From Tamarix chinensis (lineage: Eukaryota; Streptophyta; Magnoliopsida; Caryophyllales; Tamaricaceae): 64,000 bases of DNA. Below the pieces are notes generated by a model. That model searched no databases and was not told where the DNA came from. It saw only the letters and a program-made list of their open reading frames with translations. The position numbers and the translations under genes were made by a program. Within the stretch, counting starts at the first letter, position 1; every line of letters begins with the position of its first letter. The stretch lies in contig CM060178.1 in NCBI GenBank assembly GCA_030549775.1, positions 67,385,896 to 67,449,895 on the forward strand, read 5' to 3'. Of this stretch, positions 1 through 12,279 are shown one piece after another.

Positions 1-3000
1 AAATATTAACTATGGAAGAGGAAGAAGGAGACCCGTGCTTTATAATTCAAAGAGTTTTTCAAATACAACCTAGTGTTACACCTACTCAAAGGGAGAAAAT
101 TTTTAAAACTAAGTGTGACATAGGTGATATGGTTTGTAGACTCATAATTGATAGTGGTTCATGTACCAATAATGCTAGTGAGGAAATGGTTAAGAAACTT
201 GGTTTGGAAACTACTAATCATCCTAAACCTTATACTTTACAATGGCTAAATAAGGATAAAAGAGCTAAATTAAACAAAAGAGCTTTAATCACATTTTCTA
301 TTGGAGACTATCATGATGAAGTTCTATGTGATGTTTTACCTATGAATGCTTGTGGATTACTTTTGGGTAGACCATGGAAATATGATATAAAATCAACTCA
401 TGATGGGGTAACTAATGAATATGTGGTGAAAAAAGAAAACAATTGTATAGGCTCACACCTTCTTTATATGATCATATGCCTTTGAGTGATGACAAAAAAA
501 ATATTATTTTTATATGAAAAGGCTATGAAAAAAGTGCATAAAAGAAGAAGGATTTTTTATGCTTTAGTTTCTAAAGATTCTAAACTTGAAAAACAAAAAA
601 TTAAAAAACATAATCTAATTAAGTTGCTTGATGAGTATAATGATGTATTTTCTGATGACTTACCTCCTGGATTACCACCTAAAAGAGGTATAGAACATGC
701 CATTGATCATGTTCCTGGTATGCCTATTCCTAATAAATTGGCTTATAGATGTAACCCAGAAGAAGCTAAGGGATTACAAAAACAAATACAATAGCTTATG
801 GATAAAGGATTTGTGAGAAAAAGTATGAGTCCTTGTAGTGTTCCTGCTTTACTAGTGCTTAAAAAAGATGGTACTTGGCGTATATGTATAGATTCTAGGG
901 TTGTGAATAATATTACTATCAAAAATAGATTTCCTATGCGTAGATTAGATGATATGATTGATGAACTTTGTGGTGCACAAGTATTTTCCAAAATTTATTT
1001 GAGAAGTGGATATCATCAATTAAGGATTAGAGATGGAGATGAATAGGAAAATGCTTTTAAAAAAAATATAGTCTCTATAAGTGGATGGTTATGCCTTTTA
1101 GATTATGTAATGCACCTAGCTCATTTATAAGATTTATGAATGAAGCTTTATAACCTTTCCTTGGTGATTTTATTGTTGTATATTTGGATGATATTCTTGT
1201 GTATAGCAAAAATAGTTATGATCATCTAGTGCATTTAAAGAAATTATTTGATAAGCTAAGGAAAGGTAAACTATATGGAAAACATGATAAATGTGATTTT
1301 ATGCTTCCAAGTGTAGTTTTCCTAGGATATATTATTAGTGGAGAAGGTATTAAAGTAGATTCTAATATGATTAGGGCTATAAAAGAATGACCTATCCCTA
1401 AGAATGTTCATGATATGAGAAGTTTTCATGGATTAGCTAGTTTTTATAGAATATTCATTAAGGATTTTTTTACCATGAAAAAGGGTGAATTTTATTAGGG
1501 ACAAGAAGCTACTCAAGCCTTTGAAACCCTCAAAGATAAACTTTTTCATGCCCCTATTCTATCCTTACCCAACTTTAATTTTCTTTTTGAAGGAACTTGT
1601 GATGCTAGTGAAGTTGGAATAAGAGGAGTACTTTCCTTGGAAAAGAAACCTATAGCATTTTTCTCTGAAAAGTTGAATGAAGCCAAACTTAACTATTCAA
1701 CATATGACAAGGAATTATTTACCATCATATAGATCTAGAGACATGGAGTCATTATCTAAGACAAAACCTTTTGTGTTACATTCAGATCATGAAAGTTTAA
1801 AATACTTACATAGTCAAAAGAAAGTTAATTCGAGATATGCAAAATGGGTAAATTCCTTACAATCCTTTGTTTTCTCTGTCAAACATTTAGATGGTAAAGA
1901 AAATGTAGTCACTAATTCTCTTTCTCATAGATCTACATTACTTTTTATGATGGATGCGAAAATCTTAGGTTTTGAAATGATGGAAATTATGTCATATAAG
2001 ATGGATTTTTGTTCAGACTAAATAAACTTTGTATTCCTAGATCTACTATTCAAGACTTGCTAATCAAGGAAATACATGAAGGTAGCGTTGCGGGACATTT
2101 TGGTATATATAAAACTATGGAATTATTACAAGAAAATTTCTATTAGCCAAGAATGGTTAAACATGTACAAGCCATGATAAGTAGATGTTCTACGTATTAA
2201 AAAAGTAAAAGCTACTTTCATAAAGTCTTATACACACCTTTACCCGTTCATGATAAACTATGGGAAGGAGTTAGTATGGACTTTATCCTAAGGTTACTAA
2301 GAAGGCAACGTGATAAAGGTTCTATTCTTATGGTAGTAGATAGATTTTCTAAAATGGCTCATTTTATTCCATGTAATAAAACCAATGATGCCACGCATGT
2401 TGTTGACTTGTATTTTAGAGAGGTTGTTAAACTTCATGGAATACCTAAAAGCATAGTTTCTGATTGAGATGTCAAGTCTATGAGTTATTTTTGGAAAAAT
2501 TTATGGCATATGCTTGGTAATAAATTGTTATTTAGCACTTTGCATCATCCACAAACTTACAGTCAAAATGAAGTAACTAATGGAACTCTCGGTACATTAT
2601 TGAGAGGTTTAGTTAATAAGAGTACTAAAAATTGGGATGTTAAGTTAGCTCATGCAGAATTTGCTTATAATCGTAGTCCATCTAGTACTACTCAAACTAG
2701 TCAATTTGAGGTGGTGTATGGTGTGAATCCTCACATGCCTATTAACATGATTCCTTTAAAAAAAGGTGAATTAAAAAATTATGAAGCTCAAGATAGAGTA
2801 CAATTTTTTAAACAGCTTCATGATAAAATAAAAAATAACATTGTAAAAGCCAATGCCAAGCATAAAGCTTAAGCAAATAAGCATAGAAACTCTTATGTGT
2901 TTTCTCCTGGTGACTTGGTTTGGTTAAATTTGCATAAAGAAAGGTTTCCTAATTTTTGTAAAAACAAACTAATGACAAGAGCTGATGGTCCATTTAAAAT

Positions 3001-3340
3001 ACTAAGAAATTTTGGAGATAATGCTTATGAACTTGAACTTACAGATTCTTATGGTGGAATTTCAAGAAATTTTAATGTTGGAGATTTGTCTCCTTATTAT
3101 TCTGATGAAAATTTGAGGGCAAATTCTTCTCAACATGGGAAGAATGATGAAAGAGAATCTAATGAATATCATGATGTTCATCTTAATTCTCAAGGTAAGG
3201 AAGAATTATCTTTCTTAATGTTGGAGCCTATCATGTTAAATATTCTTCATAATTCTTATATGCTTGATATTGAAAACCATTCAAGTTGTTCTTGTAGGTA
3301 TGTCACATATTTGCGAGAAGAAGATGTTAATATAATTTAA
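1..3340 (+). pseudogene. gypsy pol remnant (PR-RT-RNaseH-INT)
   Basis: Broken polyprotein of the chromovirus. The protease carries the active-site triplet DSG (DSGSCTNN, about 150-175) and the flap-side LLLGRPW. The RT has the [12 protein letters not shown] motif near 1000 and an intact YLDD box at about 1179-1190. RNase H follows (KPFVLHSDHESLKYL, about 1765-1805), then integrase with the first Asp in MDFILRL (2276), the second in IVSD just before a stop at 2465, and the Glu in QNEVTN. The C-terminal part with the GDLVW motif ends at 3340. Frames shift between 1046 and 1184 and near 1725, and stops interrupt the frame at 795, 1390, 2465 and 2872. A short deletion is likely in the RT-RNase H connection near 1470. 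The zinc-finger part of integrase (about 2070-2210) has lost a Cys. Confidence 0.85.
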
Positions 3341-3411
3341 TGTGTACAAGTATTCAAACCATGCAAGACTACATCATACATGGGATGATACTTTACAACA
3401 AGAAGATATGG

Positions 3412-4003
3412 TGATGGTTATCATTGGTTGATTTAACTTGTTGTAAACCCTAACCCTAAGTGTATTTTATGTAAGTTAGGGTTTGATATAATTTCATGTA
3501 TGTATCATAGTTAATTGTACAGCTTTGTAATATTAATCCTTAGTATCATTTAACCAATGATATTATGATTAGGATTAAGGTTATATGGGATTAATTGAAC
3601 AATGATTAGTGGGCTTGAATTAAGGCTAAGGACCGGCTACTGGAAGAGCTTCAAACTTAGACCGGAACTTACCTATATATACATGACTTGCACGCATAAA
3701 TCAAAGCAGAACGAATAAGAATTTGAATATATCTTTGAGCATAGATAGATGGCATCTATCTCTCTCATTTTGTGTCAACATTGAGTAAGAAAATTATGAG
3801 ACAATTGCCTTCCTCCATTGAACTCAAACTCGACACATTTGAACACCTGATTCAAATTTGACGGTTACACCTATCCTTTGCAACTTGATTTCTTCGACTA
3901 TAATCAATATTAATCCTTTGTTTCTTTTGCTTAATTTCATGGATGAAATCTTCTACACATTAGTCTTCGATCCAACCTTCCTCTACTCTGATAAAACACA
4001 TCA
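3412..4003 (+). repeat. 3' LTR of the chromovirus
   Basis: The LTR begins TGATG and ends CATCA, a 5-bp inverted terminus typical of CRM-type LTRs. It lies 70 bp after the last coding sequence, behind a purine-rich stretch (about 3399-3411). A TATA-like box sits near 3674. The boundary is inferred from the termini because the partner LTR is outside the window. The 5 bases after it (AATAG, 4004-4008) are the expected target-site copy. Confidence 0.7.
3673..3681 (+). promoter_or_regulatory. TATA box of the chromovirus LTR
   Basis: The sequence CTATATATA lies about 260 bp into the LTR, in the usual U3/R position. It is followed by a C/T-mixed leader-like stretch. Assignment rests on position and motif only. 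Confidence 0.45.
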
Positions 4004-6940
4004 AATAGTATGGTGAAGTATTAGTAAAACAAGCTATCTAAAATATAGTAAGGCTTATATTACACATTAAGATCACCCTAAGCATGGAATAAGAAATAGT
4101 TAGGAATTATAACTCCTAAGCTCATGATTAGTATATTTTTAGTCATGATTTTATAAGAATCATGGAAGAGATAATAATCCAAATCATTCATTAAACTCAT
4201 AGAGAGTAAACTATATCATTAATCTTCTATTTACTAACGACATAGCTTCCTATTATAGATATTTTCAATTGACACACCAAATTCTCCACCATGAATAAGA
4301 ATCATGTTAGCATAACACAAAAAATGGGATACTACATCCACCACATATGGTTAGAATAAATGGAGGTGGATTTATTTGAAGATACCACACCCACCACACA
4401 TTGAATAAATCTATTGTAAGGGCTTACATAGATTGGGATCCCATACACACTAAAAGTGAATAGAATATATTAATGGGGCTTTCTCAAGGGATACCACACT
4501 GACCAAACCTTAAATGTATCTATCATGAGGTCTAACACAAAATTTAGGTTACTGCAGTCATCTAAGCTATGGACATATGAAGTGCTAGGTGGCTTGTACA
4601 AGGATACCAAACCTTCCTTATCTAGACACCAATGTCATGCTAATTAATTCCTATAGTATTTCTCTTATATCTTATATATATATGCACATACCCTTATCAA
4701 TTGCAACCTGATTGATAACGAAAACGATTACTGAGAGAAAAAGATAAAAACAATAAGGGCAACCTACCAACTAAATCCCCATTAGCTACCCTGAGAGTTG
4801 AATAAAAAGGCTCAGAAAAAATCTTAATTTCCCTTATTAATAATTATTAGGGTATATTGAAAATCACAACTCATTTCCATTAATAATCAAATAGTTGTTT
4901 CCAAGTGATAACACCAAATACAACTCAATACATCCAAGCCATAACACAGTATTCATTATTTTAATTGTTCTTAGTTCTAATTATGTATAGACATGATCAT
5001 GATTTAATATCACAAACTAATGGAAAATTCAAAATAGAAACTATAAGAAATATTCAACAAATAATAAATAAACATGAAAAAATCAAGTGAAACTAGTCTA
5101 TCGATCCATAGGACCATTCAGATGGTCTAGGTGTACCTGACCAAAGAGAAATAAATGACACTATAAAACTAGTTGAATGGTTAGTCCAACCAATTAGCTG
5201 ATCATGAGAACTAATTGATGGGTATGGTTAGACTAGTTGATGTGTTTAAGCCGAGACCAAAATCACTTCAGACATAAAATAAACTAGCTAATGGGTCTAT
5301 CAAACTAATTGACTATTCAAGCAATCTAATCAATGTGCTCATCAAATCAATCGATATCAACATGAACCATTCAAAGGTCTAGCTAATCATTTTATTAGTC
5401 TAGGTAAAATAGTGCATAACTAATTTTCACACTTAATAATAATCATAATAATAATCATATGCTTTCTAAAATTACCCAATCATGCCATTATGATGTAAAA
5501 TATATAAGAAGGGACATTCCATAGTTAAAATCACATGGATTAGTGATGGAAAAATCAATATACACCATATTCCTTCTAAATCACTAAATCATGCTTGATA
5601 TCCAAAATACTCAAAAACATGCTCCAAAGTCCAAAGGTATAAACATTTTGCATGCTCAAATGCAAGGACTCAAAATAAAACATATGCATCATAGAACACA
5701 TAAAATACATGAAACCACAATCAGCAACATAAATCCCTAGACATATTAAAGATAAGGATGTATTACCTCCAAGCAAAATCCTCTAGCACAAGATTATGTT
5801 CCTAATTTGATAGACTGTACCGTGAATATTGATTTATTAGGAGAATAAAGAATCAAAATAATTAAAACTATTTTTAAAAACGCATTAAAATTGGAAATAG
5901 AAACAGGAGGAGAAGAAGCACAATTCAACTTCTCTTAAGAACAAGTTACGAAGATGAAAATTGCTAGATCTTTCAAACTTCTCTATACTTTAATATTTCA
6001 CAGTTAAAAAAAGAAAATAAGGGAGATATAAGGATAAGATTAGGAGAAGAGATGAGAAAAATTAGCTAATCAAGGGAAGGGAAATCAAGCAACAAAGTCT
6101 TTATTTTCCATCATAAAAGAAGCAAGAAATGGAGAAAAATAATATGCAACACTTAAAGAATTCATCTCAAGGGAAAGAGAGAAAAAGGAATCAAGTATTG
6201 AGGAGAGTGGAAAATGGATCAAAAGGGAGGTTTCCATCCCCTCTATGTTTAAAAGTAAGAAAAATGAGAGAGGGGTAGGTTAACTTTAGCTGAGTGTGGG
6301 AAACCAAAGAGTTGAAAAGGAAATGATGAAATTGAGGGATATGGAGTGAAATTAGGTTAGGGAAGAAGTAAGACAAGTTAGGAGAGGTGCAAGGAGGCTT
6401 GCATGAAACCATGGCTACTAGAGTAAAGAGAAAAGTGAGGGAGAGGAAGAATAGGTGAAAAGGTGGCTTAAAGTGCCTTTGAGGAATTTTTAGCTAAATA
6501 AAATTGTACGATGATCTAAAAAATGTAAAAAATAATAATCTCAAAGCACAAAAATATGCTTATTAAAATAAAGAGACTCTAATAAAAAAATTTCATAAAC
6601 ATTAGAAGAATAAACCAAGCCAAAATACAAAAGGATCTAAAATCATGGCATAACCAGTTTACCAATTTAGGCAAACCATGGACTGGTTATCCTAGAAATA
6701 AAAATACAAGGGTTTGGTAATACTGATGGATCCATATGGAAAACCCTTTGATCGATAAGTCTGAAATTCATATTTTTACCAAAATTTCAATTTGTTTCTA
6801 TGCCAAAATTATTTTCTTTTATATCAACATAATATTAAATATATTTTTGAATGATTTTAGGATGATATATTTTAAAATGTCATTTAAAATTTATCAGAAA
6901 TTAAAATATTGGTGAAAACTGAGAAAGTTTAATTTTTTCC
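4004..6940. other. unassigned AT-rich intergenic sequence
   Basis: No coding sequence is recognised in these 2.9 kb. It holds a degenerate ~55-bp tandem repeat (about 4325-4650), several copies of an ACTAGTTGA-like motif (about 5085-5360), and a purine-rich block (about 5890-6440) whose minus strand has a short open frame without recognisable homology. The purine-rich part could be a leader or LTR of an unidentified minus-strand element, but I cannot show its ends. Confidence 0.5.
4325..4650. repeat. degenerate tandem repeat, ~55-bp period
   Basis: Units are marked by GGATACCACAC-like cores near 4328, 4381, 4437 and 4489, then again near 4600 after one diverged unit. Each core is preceded by a GGCTT-type segment. 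About six units can be counted by eye, each quite diverged. Its function is unknown. Confidence 0.6.
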
Positions 6941-7255
6941 CACTACAAGTTGTTGTCATATAAGGTTTAGACAATGATCATTAAAATTTACATATTTTTT
7001 TCATTAGCAAAAAATTACACATATTAGAGATGACGTATGATAGCTACTTCTTCAACTAAATACAATTAGTTCCAACTAATTTGTTATTTCTATAAAATTA
7101 AGAATTTCATAAATAATATCAAAATAGAAATATGTATATATATTAAATAGTCAAATGATTAGAATTGTATATATGATTCTAGAAATTGTTTGAATTATAT
7201 AACATAGAAAAATGTGTAAAATCAAAATGATTTATAATAAATCATCATCACCATC

Positions 7256-7392
7256 ATCTTGTTGGGGGAGACTCTAAGGAGGCTAAATCTTGTGATGATG
7301 CTAACCATAAGGAAGTTGAACTTGGAGTTGTGACTGACCATAGGGAGGTTGAATCTAGTATTCAGGCTAACCATAGGGAGGGAAAACCTAAG
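7256..7392. repeat. short degenerate tandem repeat, ~45-bp period, inside CACTA
   Basis: Three copies of a unit built on GCTAACCATAGGGAGG / GACCATAGGGAGG (near 7303, 7341 and 7366) follow a GATGATG-rich stretch. It lies in the 3' part of the CACTA element as oriented. Confidence 0.5.
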
Positions 7393-7479
7393 CTAGAGGA
7401 TGACGGGAAGGCCTATATCCTTATGTATGCATCAATATCAACCTCAATTCATCAAGTTGAGTCTATTATTATTGGATAA

Positions 7480-8035
7480 TCTCATAGATATCTACCACTA
7501 TAGGAAAAAGAGCAACATTAATGGATGATGGGGCACTAGTTTCTAACGAAGAAGGGTGATTACCAACAGAAGATGATGAAGATCTACCTAGTAATATTTG
7601 TCACATACCCTTCCTCAAGCCCCATCGACGACCAAGAACCTTATCCACTATCTTCATATTATCAATTATTGGTGGGTATTTATAACTAGTGGTGTGGCCC
7701 TCATTTATCCTCACCTCATCATCCTGGACCACTGCTTAAGCCTCATCATGTAGGCTCACCATCTCATCCTACAAAAATAAAAATATTATGTTAATACAAA
7801 AACTTATAAATAGTATTGCATGAAAAAAAAGATAATATTAAATGACTTACATAATACCATCTCTCATTTTTAATGATCTACTAGTCAATCCTTGTGTGTA
7901 GATCCTTATAGGTTTTGATGGGTGACGGTAATTGTTGGGTATATTTATCAATATATCATATTGGTTAAATTAATGTTAATAATATTAACATTAGATTAAT
8001 TTTTTTTAAAGAGAACTAATCTACATTATATATTA

Positions 8036-8070
<35 letters not shown>

Positions 8071-8770
8071 AGATGAAATAGATCTAAAACCATAGAGACT
8101 AGTATTTGTAAAATTAGACCATTTTTTTTCTTCTCAGACCTTGCCTATACAAATAAAATGAAGTCACTAATTGATTAAGAATTTTCAACATTTATAGTAC
8201 TAGACTTAAATGCTACATTTTCCTTGTTTGAAGTTTATACACTTCTTCTAATATTTTTGGTCAATTTAATTTATCTTCTACTTGTTATCCTTTAGCCAAT
8301 TCGTCTTCGTCTTATTCTTCCTATTCTTAAATTGTTGCTAAAACAGCCTTCTGAGCCAAATCTAAATCTGATCCCATATGAAATTATGCCTCTAATAATC
8401 AAGATTAAAATATTGTTACAAAATTAATTTTTACCATATTAGTAATTTATAAAATAAGATTATTCATATATTTAAATGAATAATGTATAAATACCTCAAG
8501 CCATGGAAGAATATTAAAGCATAAATTTTCAAGAATAAGAGCCTATGATTTATACAACGGTGGAACAAACTCCCCAATTATATTTCCAGTATAGTGAGAA
8601 AAGGTTTTCTGTTACCCCCTATATAATTATACATTTCATCTTTGTTAGCAAAATCTGTGTAGTGACCTTTTCCCCTTAACAAGCCAAAATCATGGAGATT
8701 TTGATCTTTCACTTCACCTCTACCCTTCCTTTTAGCATTATTAGTGCTACAAGAATAATTTTTAAAGTGA
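7480..8770 (-). pseudogene. probable second CACTA ORF (TNPA/PF03004-like), decayed
   Basis: On the minus strand downstream of the transposase are short coding blocks separated by AT-rich, intron-like DNA. One (about 8765-8600) is basic: KRKGRGEVKDQNLHDFG then LRGKGHYTDF. The other (about 7775-7500) follows an acceptor-like TTTGTAG and reads DEMVSLHDEA ... KVLGRRWGLRKGM, similar to the end of the plant En/Spm TNPA-like protein (K/VLGR..G..KG.G). Placement after TNP2 fits the usual two-gene CACTA layout. The individual similarities are short, so confidence is modest. Confidence 0.45.
8023..8072. repeat. TA microsatellite
   Basis: An uninterrupted (TA)n run of roughly 15 units is preceded by imperfect TATATTA units, in the CACTA internal region. 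Confidence 0.85.
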
Positions 8771-9052
8771 ATATGAATACCATTAAATAGTCATTAATTT
8801 AATGAAATGGTAAACAAGTTTACTATATATATTTTCTCATTGGACTTGTATCCAAAAGGTAATCTAAGAGTCCCAGTAGGGGGATCGCCCACTCCATCTC
8901 CACCATGATATGTAGCATAAATGACATCCATAACTATATATTATAGGAAAAAAATTAAAATATTAATAAAAAAGATTAATTATATCAAATTAGTATATAA
9001 CAAGATAGTAAACCATTATTAATGTAAAACCTAGAATTACATTGAATTCACA

Positions 9053-9837
9053 CTAGTCATAACAAAAACTAGAATTATCACTATATTTCTCTTCCTCTGT
9101 GTTATCCTTGTTCGTATCCAAATAACCTAAGCTCTCATCTTTCATGCCATCATATTCTAGGATCTCCATGTTGTTAATGCCATCATTGGTCTTAATCAAA
9201 TCCATATCTTCATTTCTGATGCCTAATGCTACAACATTATAGTCAACCTCATTGACCACATCCACCATATTGATCTTATCATCATCATCATCATTCATAT
9301 CCCAAATGTGGTAGTGGTTCAATTCCTAAACCACTCTCCAATTAAATCAATTAGTAGGATCATCAATATACTAGTCTTGTTTTACCTAAGATCCCTATAT
9401 ATACTGATCACTAGGGGGAAAGTTGTATATGGTAAACATAACTAGACATATGCTTTATCTGAAACTCATGCGAAAGGGATTAAAACCATAAGATGTTAAC
9501 CTTAATCATACATTTTGCGAATCAATCACAAATTATTGATGATTGGCATCAAAATGATTCTACACTTCACCATCAACAACATGCTATAATACCCCCTTAA
9601 TTTGTTTGCTACCCCTTCAAATGCCACCTCATACCATGTGTTATACGTCTACCAGCATATAAACTTTTTAGCCTTCGTATTAGAGGGAAATACCCTATAA
9701 TATTACAAAGTACATTTTTTTCCCATTATAGCTTCATCTATCCAAAGAGAGCTTTCATATATAAGGTAGTTATCTCCATCTATATTTTCTTTTCAATACA
9801 AATCACAATAATACTTGCATATGAGATTGACTTTGTA
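9053..9837 (-). pseudogene. CACTA TNP2-type transposase, catalytic fragment fused to C-terminal tail
   Basis: From 9837 leftward the frame gives YKVNLICKYYCDLYWKEN, then GYFPLIRRLKSLYAG, MRWH, HFDANHQ, GFNPFRM and YNFPP, the signature order of Transposase_21. Near 9385-9420 it passes abruptly to YIDDPTN, NWRVV and NHYHIWDM, which is the end of the DUF4216 region, followed by an acidic Asp/Asn-rich tail to 9053. The middle of the protein (rest of Transposase_21, DUF4218 and most of DUF4216) is missing, so this is an internal deletion derivative. Several stops and at least one frame change are present. Confidence 0.75.
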
Positions 9838-12279
9838 TCTCAAATTAACAAAAATAAATTTTTGCTTAGTATGGACCAAAATTCCCGAATTTTCTTTGAT
9901 ATGCTGCGGGCTATGCACACTAAGTCCAGAATTGTGAGACTTACCAGGGAGGATGGCTCGACTACACATTCTGATCAAGAATTGGAACAGGAATTCTTAT
10001 GTTTCTTTCGAAATCTCCTCAATTCCAACACATCTATGGATAATGTTGATGTGGATATTATTGGAACAGGTCCTATGATTTCAGAGTCACAAAAAAACAG
10101 GCCTGTTAAGACCTGTTTCAAATGAAGAAATTCGAGCTACTTTATTTTCTCTTGGGGACTACAAGGCACAGGGCCCGGATGGCTACTCGGAAATTTTTTC
10201 AAATCCTCATGGGACACAGTGGGTGAAGACTTTTGTGAAGCTATCTAGGAATTTTTTAGAACTTAAAAATTGTTGAAATGTATCAACCATGCTGCTCTTG
10301 TCCTTATACCAAAAACCTCTCAAGCTGCAAAAGTCTCTGACTTTCGCCCCATTGCATGTTGCTCGACCATTTACAAAGTTATTGCTAAGATTCTTGCTGG
10401 TCACATAGCCGAGGTTTTGGATTCTATCATTGGGAAAGAGCAAGGAGCTTTCATTAAAGGTCGACTTATGACTGACAATATCTTTCTAGTGCAGGAAATT
10501 CTGAAAGAGTACTCCCGCAAAAGAACCACTCCAAAAGCCTTAATTAAAGTTGATCTCCGCAAGGCATACGACACATTGAAGTGGGACTTCATAAGAAATA
10601 TCCTTCTTGAGCTCAACTTCCCCCTCAGATTCCTCTCCATGGTAATGGAGTGCATCATCAAAACTAGTTTCTCTTTGAAATTGAATGGGCATATGTTCAA
10701 TTTTTTCAAAGGAGCTAGAGGATTAAGGCAAGGGGATCCGATATCCCCTTACATTTTTGTCCTTTGCATGGAGTACTTTAGTAGATTGATTAAGTAGCTA
10801 TCTAGGTCCATGGTCTTCTCCTTCCACTCAAAATGTAAGAATTTGGACCTTGTTCACTTGGCGTTTGCAGACAATCTCATTTTATTTTTCTAAGGGGACC
10901 TCCCATCTATCAATATCTTGCTCCAAGGTTTGGATAACTTCAGCAAATGTTTTGGCTTGAGTGTCAATCTGGCCAAGTCCCAAAATTTTCTAGCAGGTAT
11001 CAATTCTCAATTACAACAAGCTATTCTTGATTGAACAGACATGACTTTGGGATCTTTTCTATTCCGGCATCTGGGGGTTCCCCTTAATCCCTCAAAGCTT
11101 AGAGTCATTGACTATGAAATGTTAATCAACAATATCTGTGATCATTTAAAGATGTGGAAGGAGAGCTCCCTATATTTTGCTGGTCTTCTAGAGATTATAA
11201 ACTCTATTGTCCAAGGTATCTTGGGTTTTTGATTCTCAATCTTTGCGATCCCTAAGATGGTGATCAACCGAATTATTTCTCTATGTCGAAGCTTCCTCTA
11301 GAAAGGTAAATCCCCACCTATTTCTTGGCACACTCTCTATCTCTTAAAAAAGGAAGGAGGTTTAGGCATCAAAAAATTTTCAGGCCTGGAACACTGCCTT
11401 CCTTTATAAATATATTTGGTTCCTGCAGGATGAAAAAGAAAATCTCTGGACAAAATGGATCAACACACATTACTTACAAATGTGTGACTTTGCTCATTTT
11501 GTTCCCACGCATGTTACATCCTACTTCCTGAGGAAACTCAGTCACATTTTTGGTTACTTGTTTCATAAGGTGGGCTCGATCAACCAGGCTAAAACCTACA
11601 TAGCCTCCTGGGCCCAACCAACAGGGTTCTCCACCAAAGCAGCCTACAACTTCTTCAGAGAAAAAGGCCCTACCTGGAGACCTTACCACGTTGTTTTGCA
11701 CATCAACAAAACTAAAAGATATGCCTTCCTTCTTTGGCTTTCCCTCCATCGAAGACTCTACACAAGAGACTGCCTGAAGTTTTTTGATGGGCCCATGGAG
11801 AGTGTTTTGTGTCGAAGGGACCAAGAATCTCATGACCACCTGTTCTTTGCCTGCCCTATGATTCATTAGGTATGGCAACCCATTCATTCTTGGCTAGGTA
11901 TCTCAATGGGATCTACCTCTCTTCTAAGTGCGATGAGAACCATTCGAAGAAACTCTAGGCGACATCACATGATATGGAAAGCTCGAGCACTTGCCATGGC
12001 CTCTTTGGTTTACTTCATATGGCAAAATCGGAATGTAATTATGTTTGATTCTAAAAATTTTGACCCCAAGGGGGTAGTAGTGATAGTCTAGAAATATGTA
12101 TACAGTGCCCTCTTTTTTGTAGAATATCATGTTCCTTTGTAATTCCCCTAGTGGGTTGTATTAGGCCGAGTATCTAGAACTAGGCCTAAATCTTTACACT
12201 TGGTGTATTTTGTCTCCACTAGGGTATGCCCTGTGTATTTGTACAGCTTCTTTTAGTATATATTTACCATAATTTACCC
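9838..12279 (+). mobile_element. 5'-truncated L1-type LINE inserted in the CACTA transposase
   Basis: The 2,442-bp insertion is bounded by a 15-bp target-site duplication, GAGATTGACTTTGTA (9823-9837) and GAGATTGGCTTTGTA (12280-12294), with one mismatch. It lacks ORF1 and the endonuclease domain, as expected for 5'-truncated L1. It contains an RT, a C-terminal zinc-binding domain and a 3' UTR (about 12092-12279). There is no long poly(A); the 3' end is AT-rich (TATATATTTACCATAATTTACC), so the tail is short or eroded. Removing the element and one duplication joins LGLGYKANL directly to ICKYYCDLYW of the transposase. Confidence 0.9.
9862..12091 (+). pseudogene. LINE ORF2 remnant: reverse transcriptase and zf-RVT
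   Basis: The pre-RT segment (9862-10125) reads FFDMLRAMHTKSRIVRLTREDG. The RT core starts near 10290 (LVLIPKTSQAAKVSDFRPI) and includes AFIKGRLMTDNI, KVDLRKAYDTLKWDF and GLRQGDPISPYIF. The catalytic box reads FADN (about 10863-10874) instead of FADD. Stops or frame changes interrupt it at about 10126-10270, 10798, 10890, 11033, 11231 and onward. The zf-RVT domain (about 11620-11880) shows KAAYNFF, FLLWLSLHRRLYTRDCL, LCRRDQESHDHLFFACP. Length and order match plant L1 ORF2 C-terminal halves. It is not functional. Confidence 0.88.

Larger units (their letters stand above)
1..4003 (+). mobile_element. Ty3/gypsy chromovirus (CRM-like), 5' part outside window
   Basis: This is the 3' portion of an LTR retrotransposon: protease, reverse transcriptase, RNase H and integrase coding sequence, followed by a 592-bp LTR. 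The domain order with integrase last is that of Ty3/gypsy. The integrase core and the post-integrase segment (residues like GDLVW, ADGPFKIL, DNAYELEL, FNVGDLSPYY) resemble plant CRM-type chromoviruses. I see no classical chromodomain after the integrase, which also fits CRM-type better than Tekay-type. Gag, PBS and 5' LTR lie outside the window. The element is dead, with several frame changes and in-frame stops. Lineage assignment is from memory of family sequences, so treat it as probable. Confidence 0.85.

Noticed and set aside
6191..6412. 73-residue minus-strand open frame
   Set aside because: Translation of a purine-rich tract with no recognisable family; reported only as part of the unassigned region.
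9053..9322. Acidic Asp/Asn-rich small protein as an independent gene
   Set aside because: It continues upstream into NWRVV and HIWDM and is better read as the tail of the CACTA transposase remnant.
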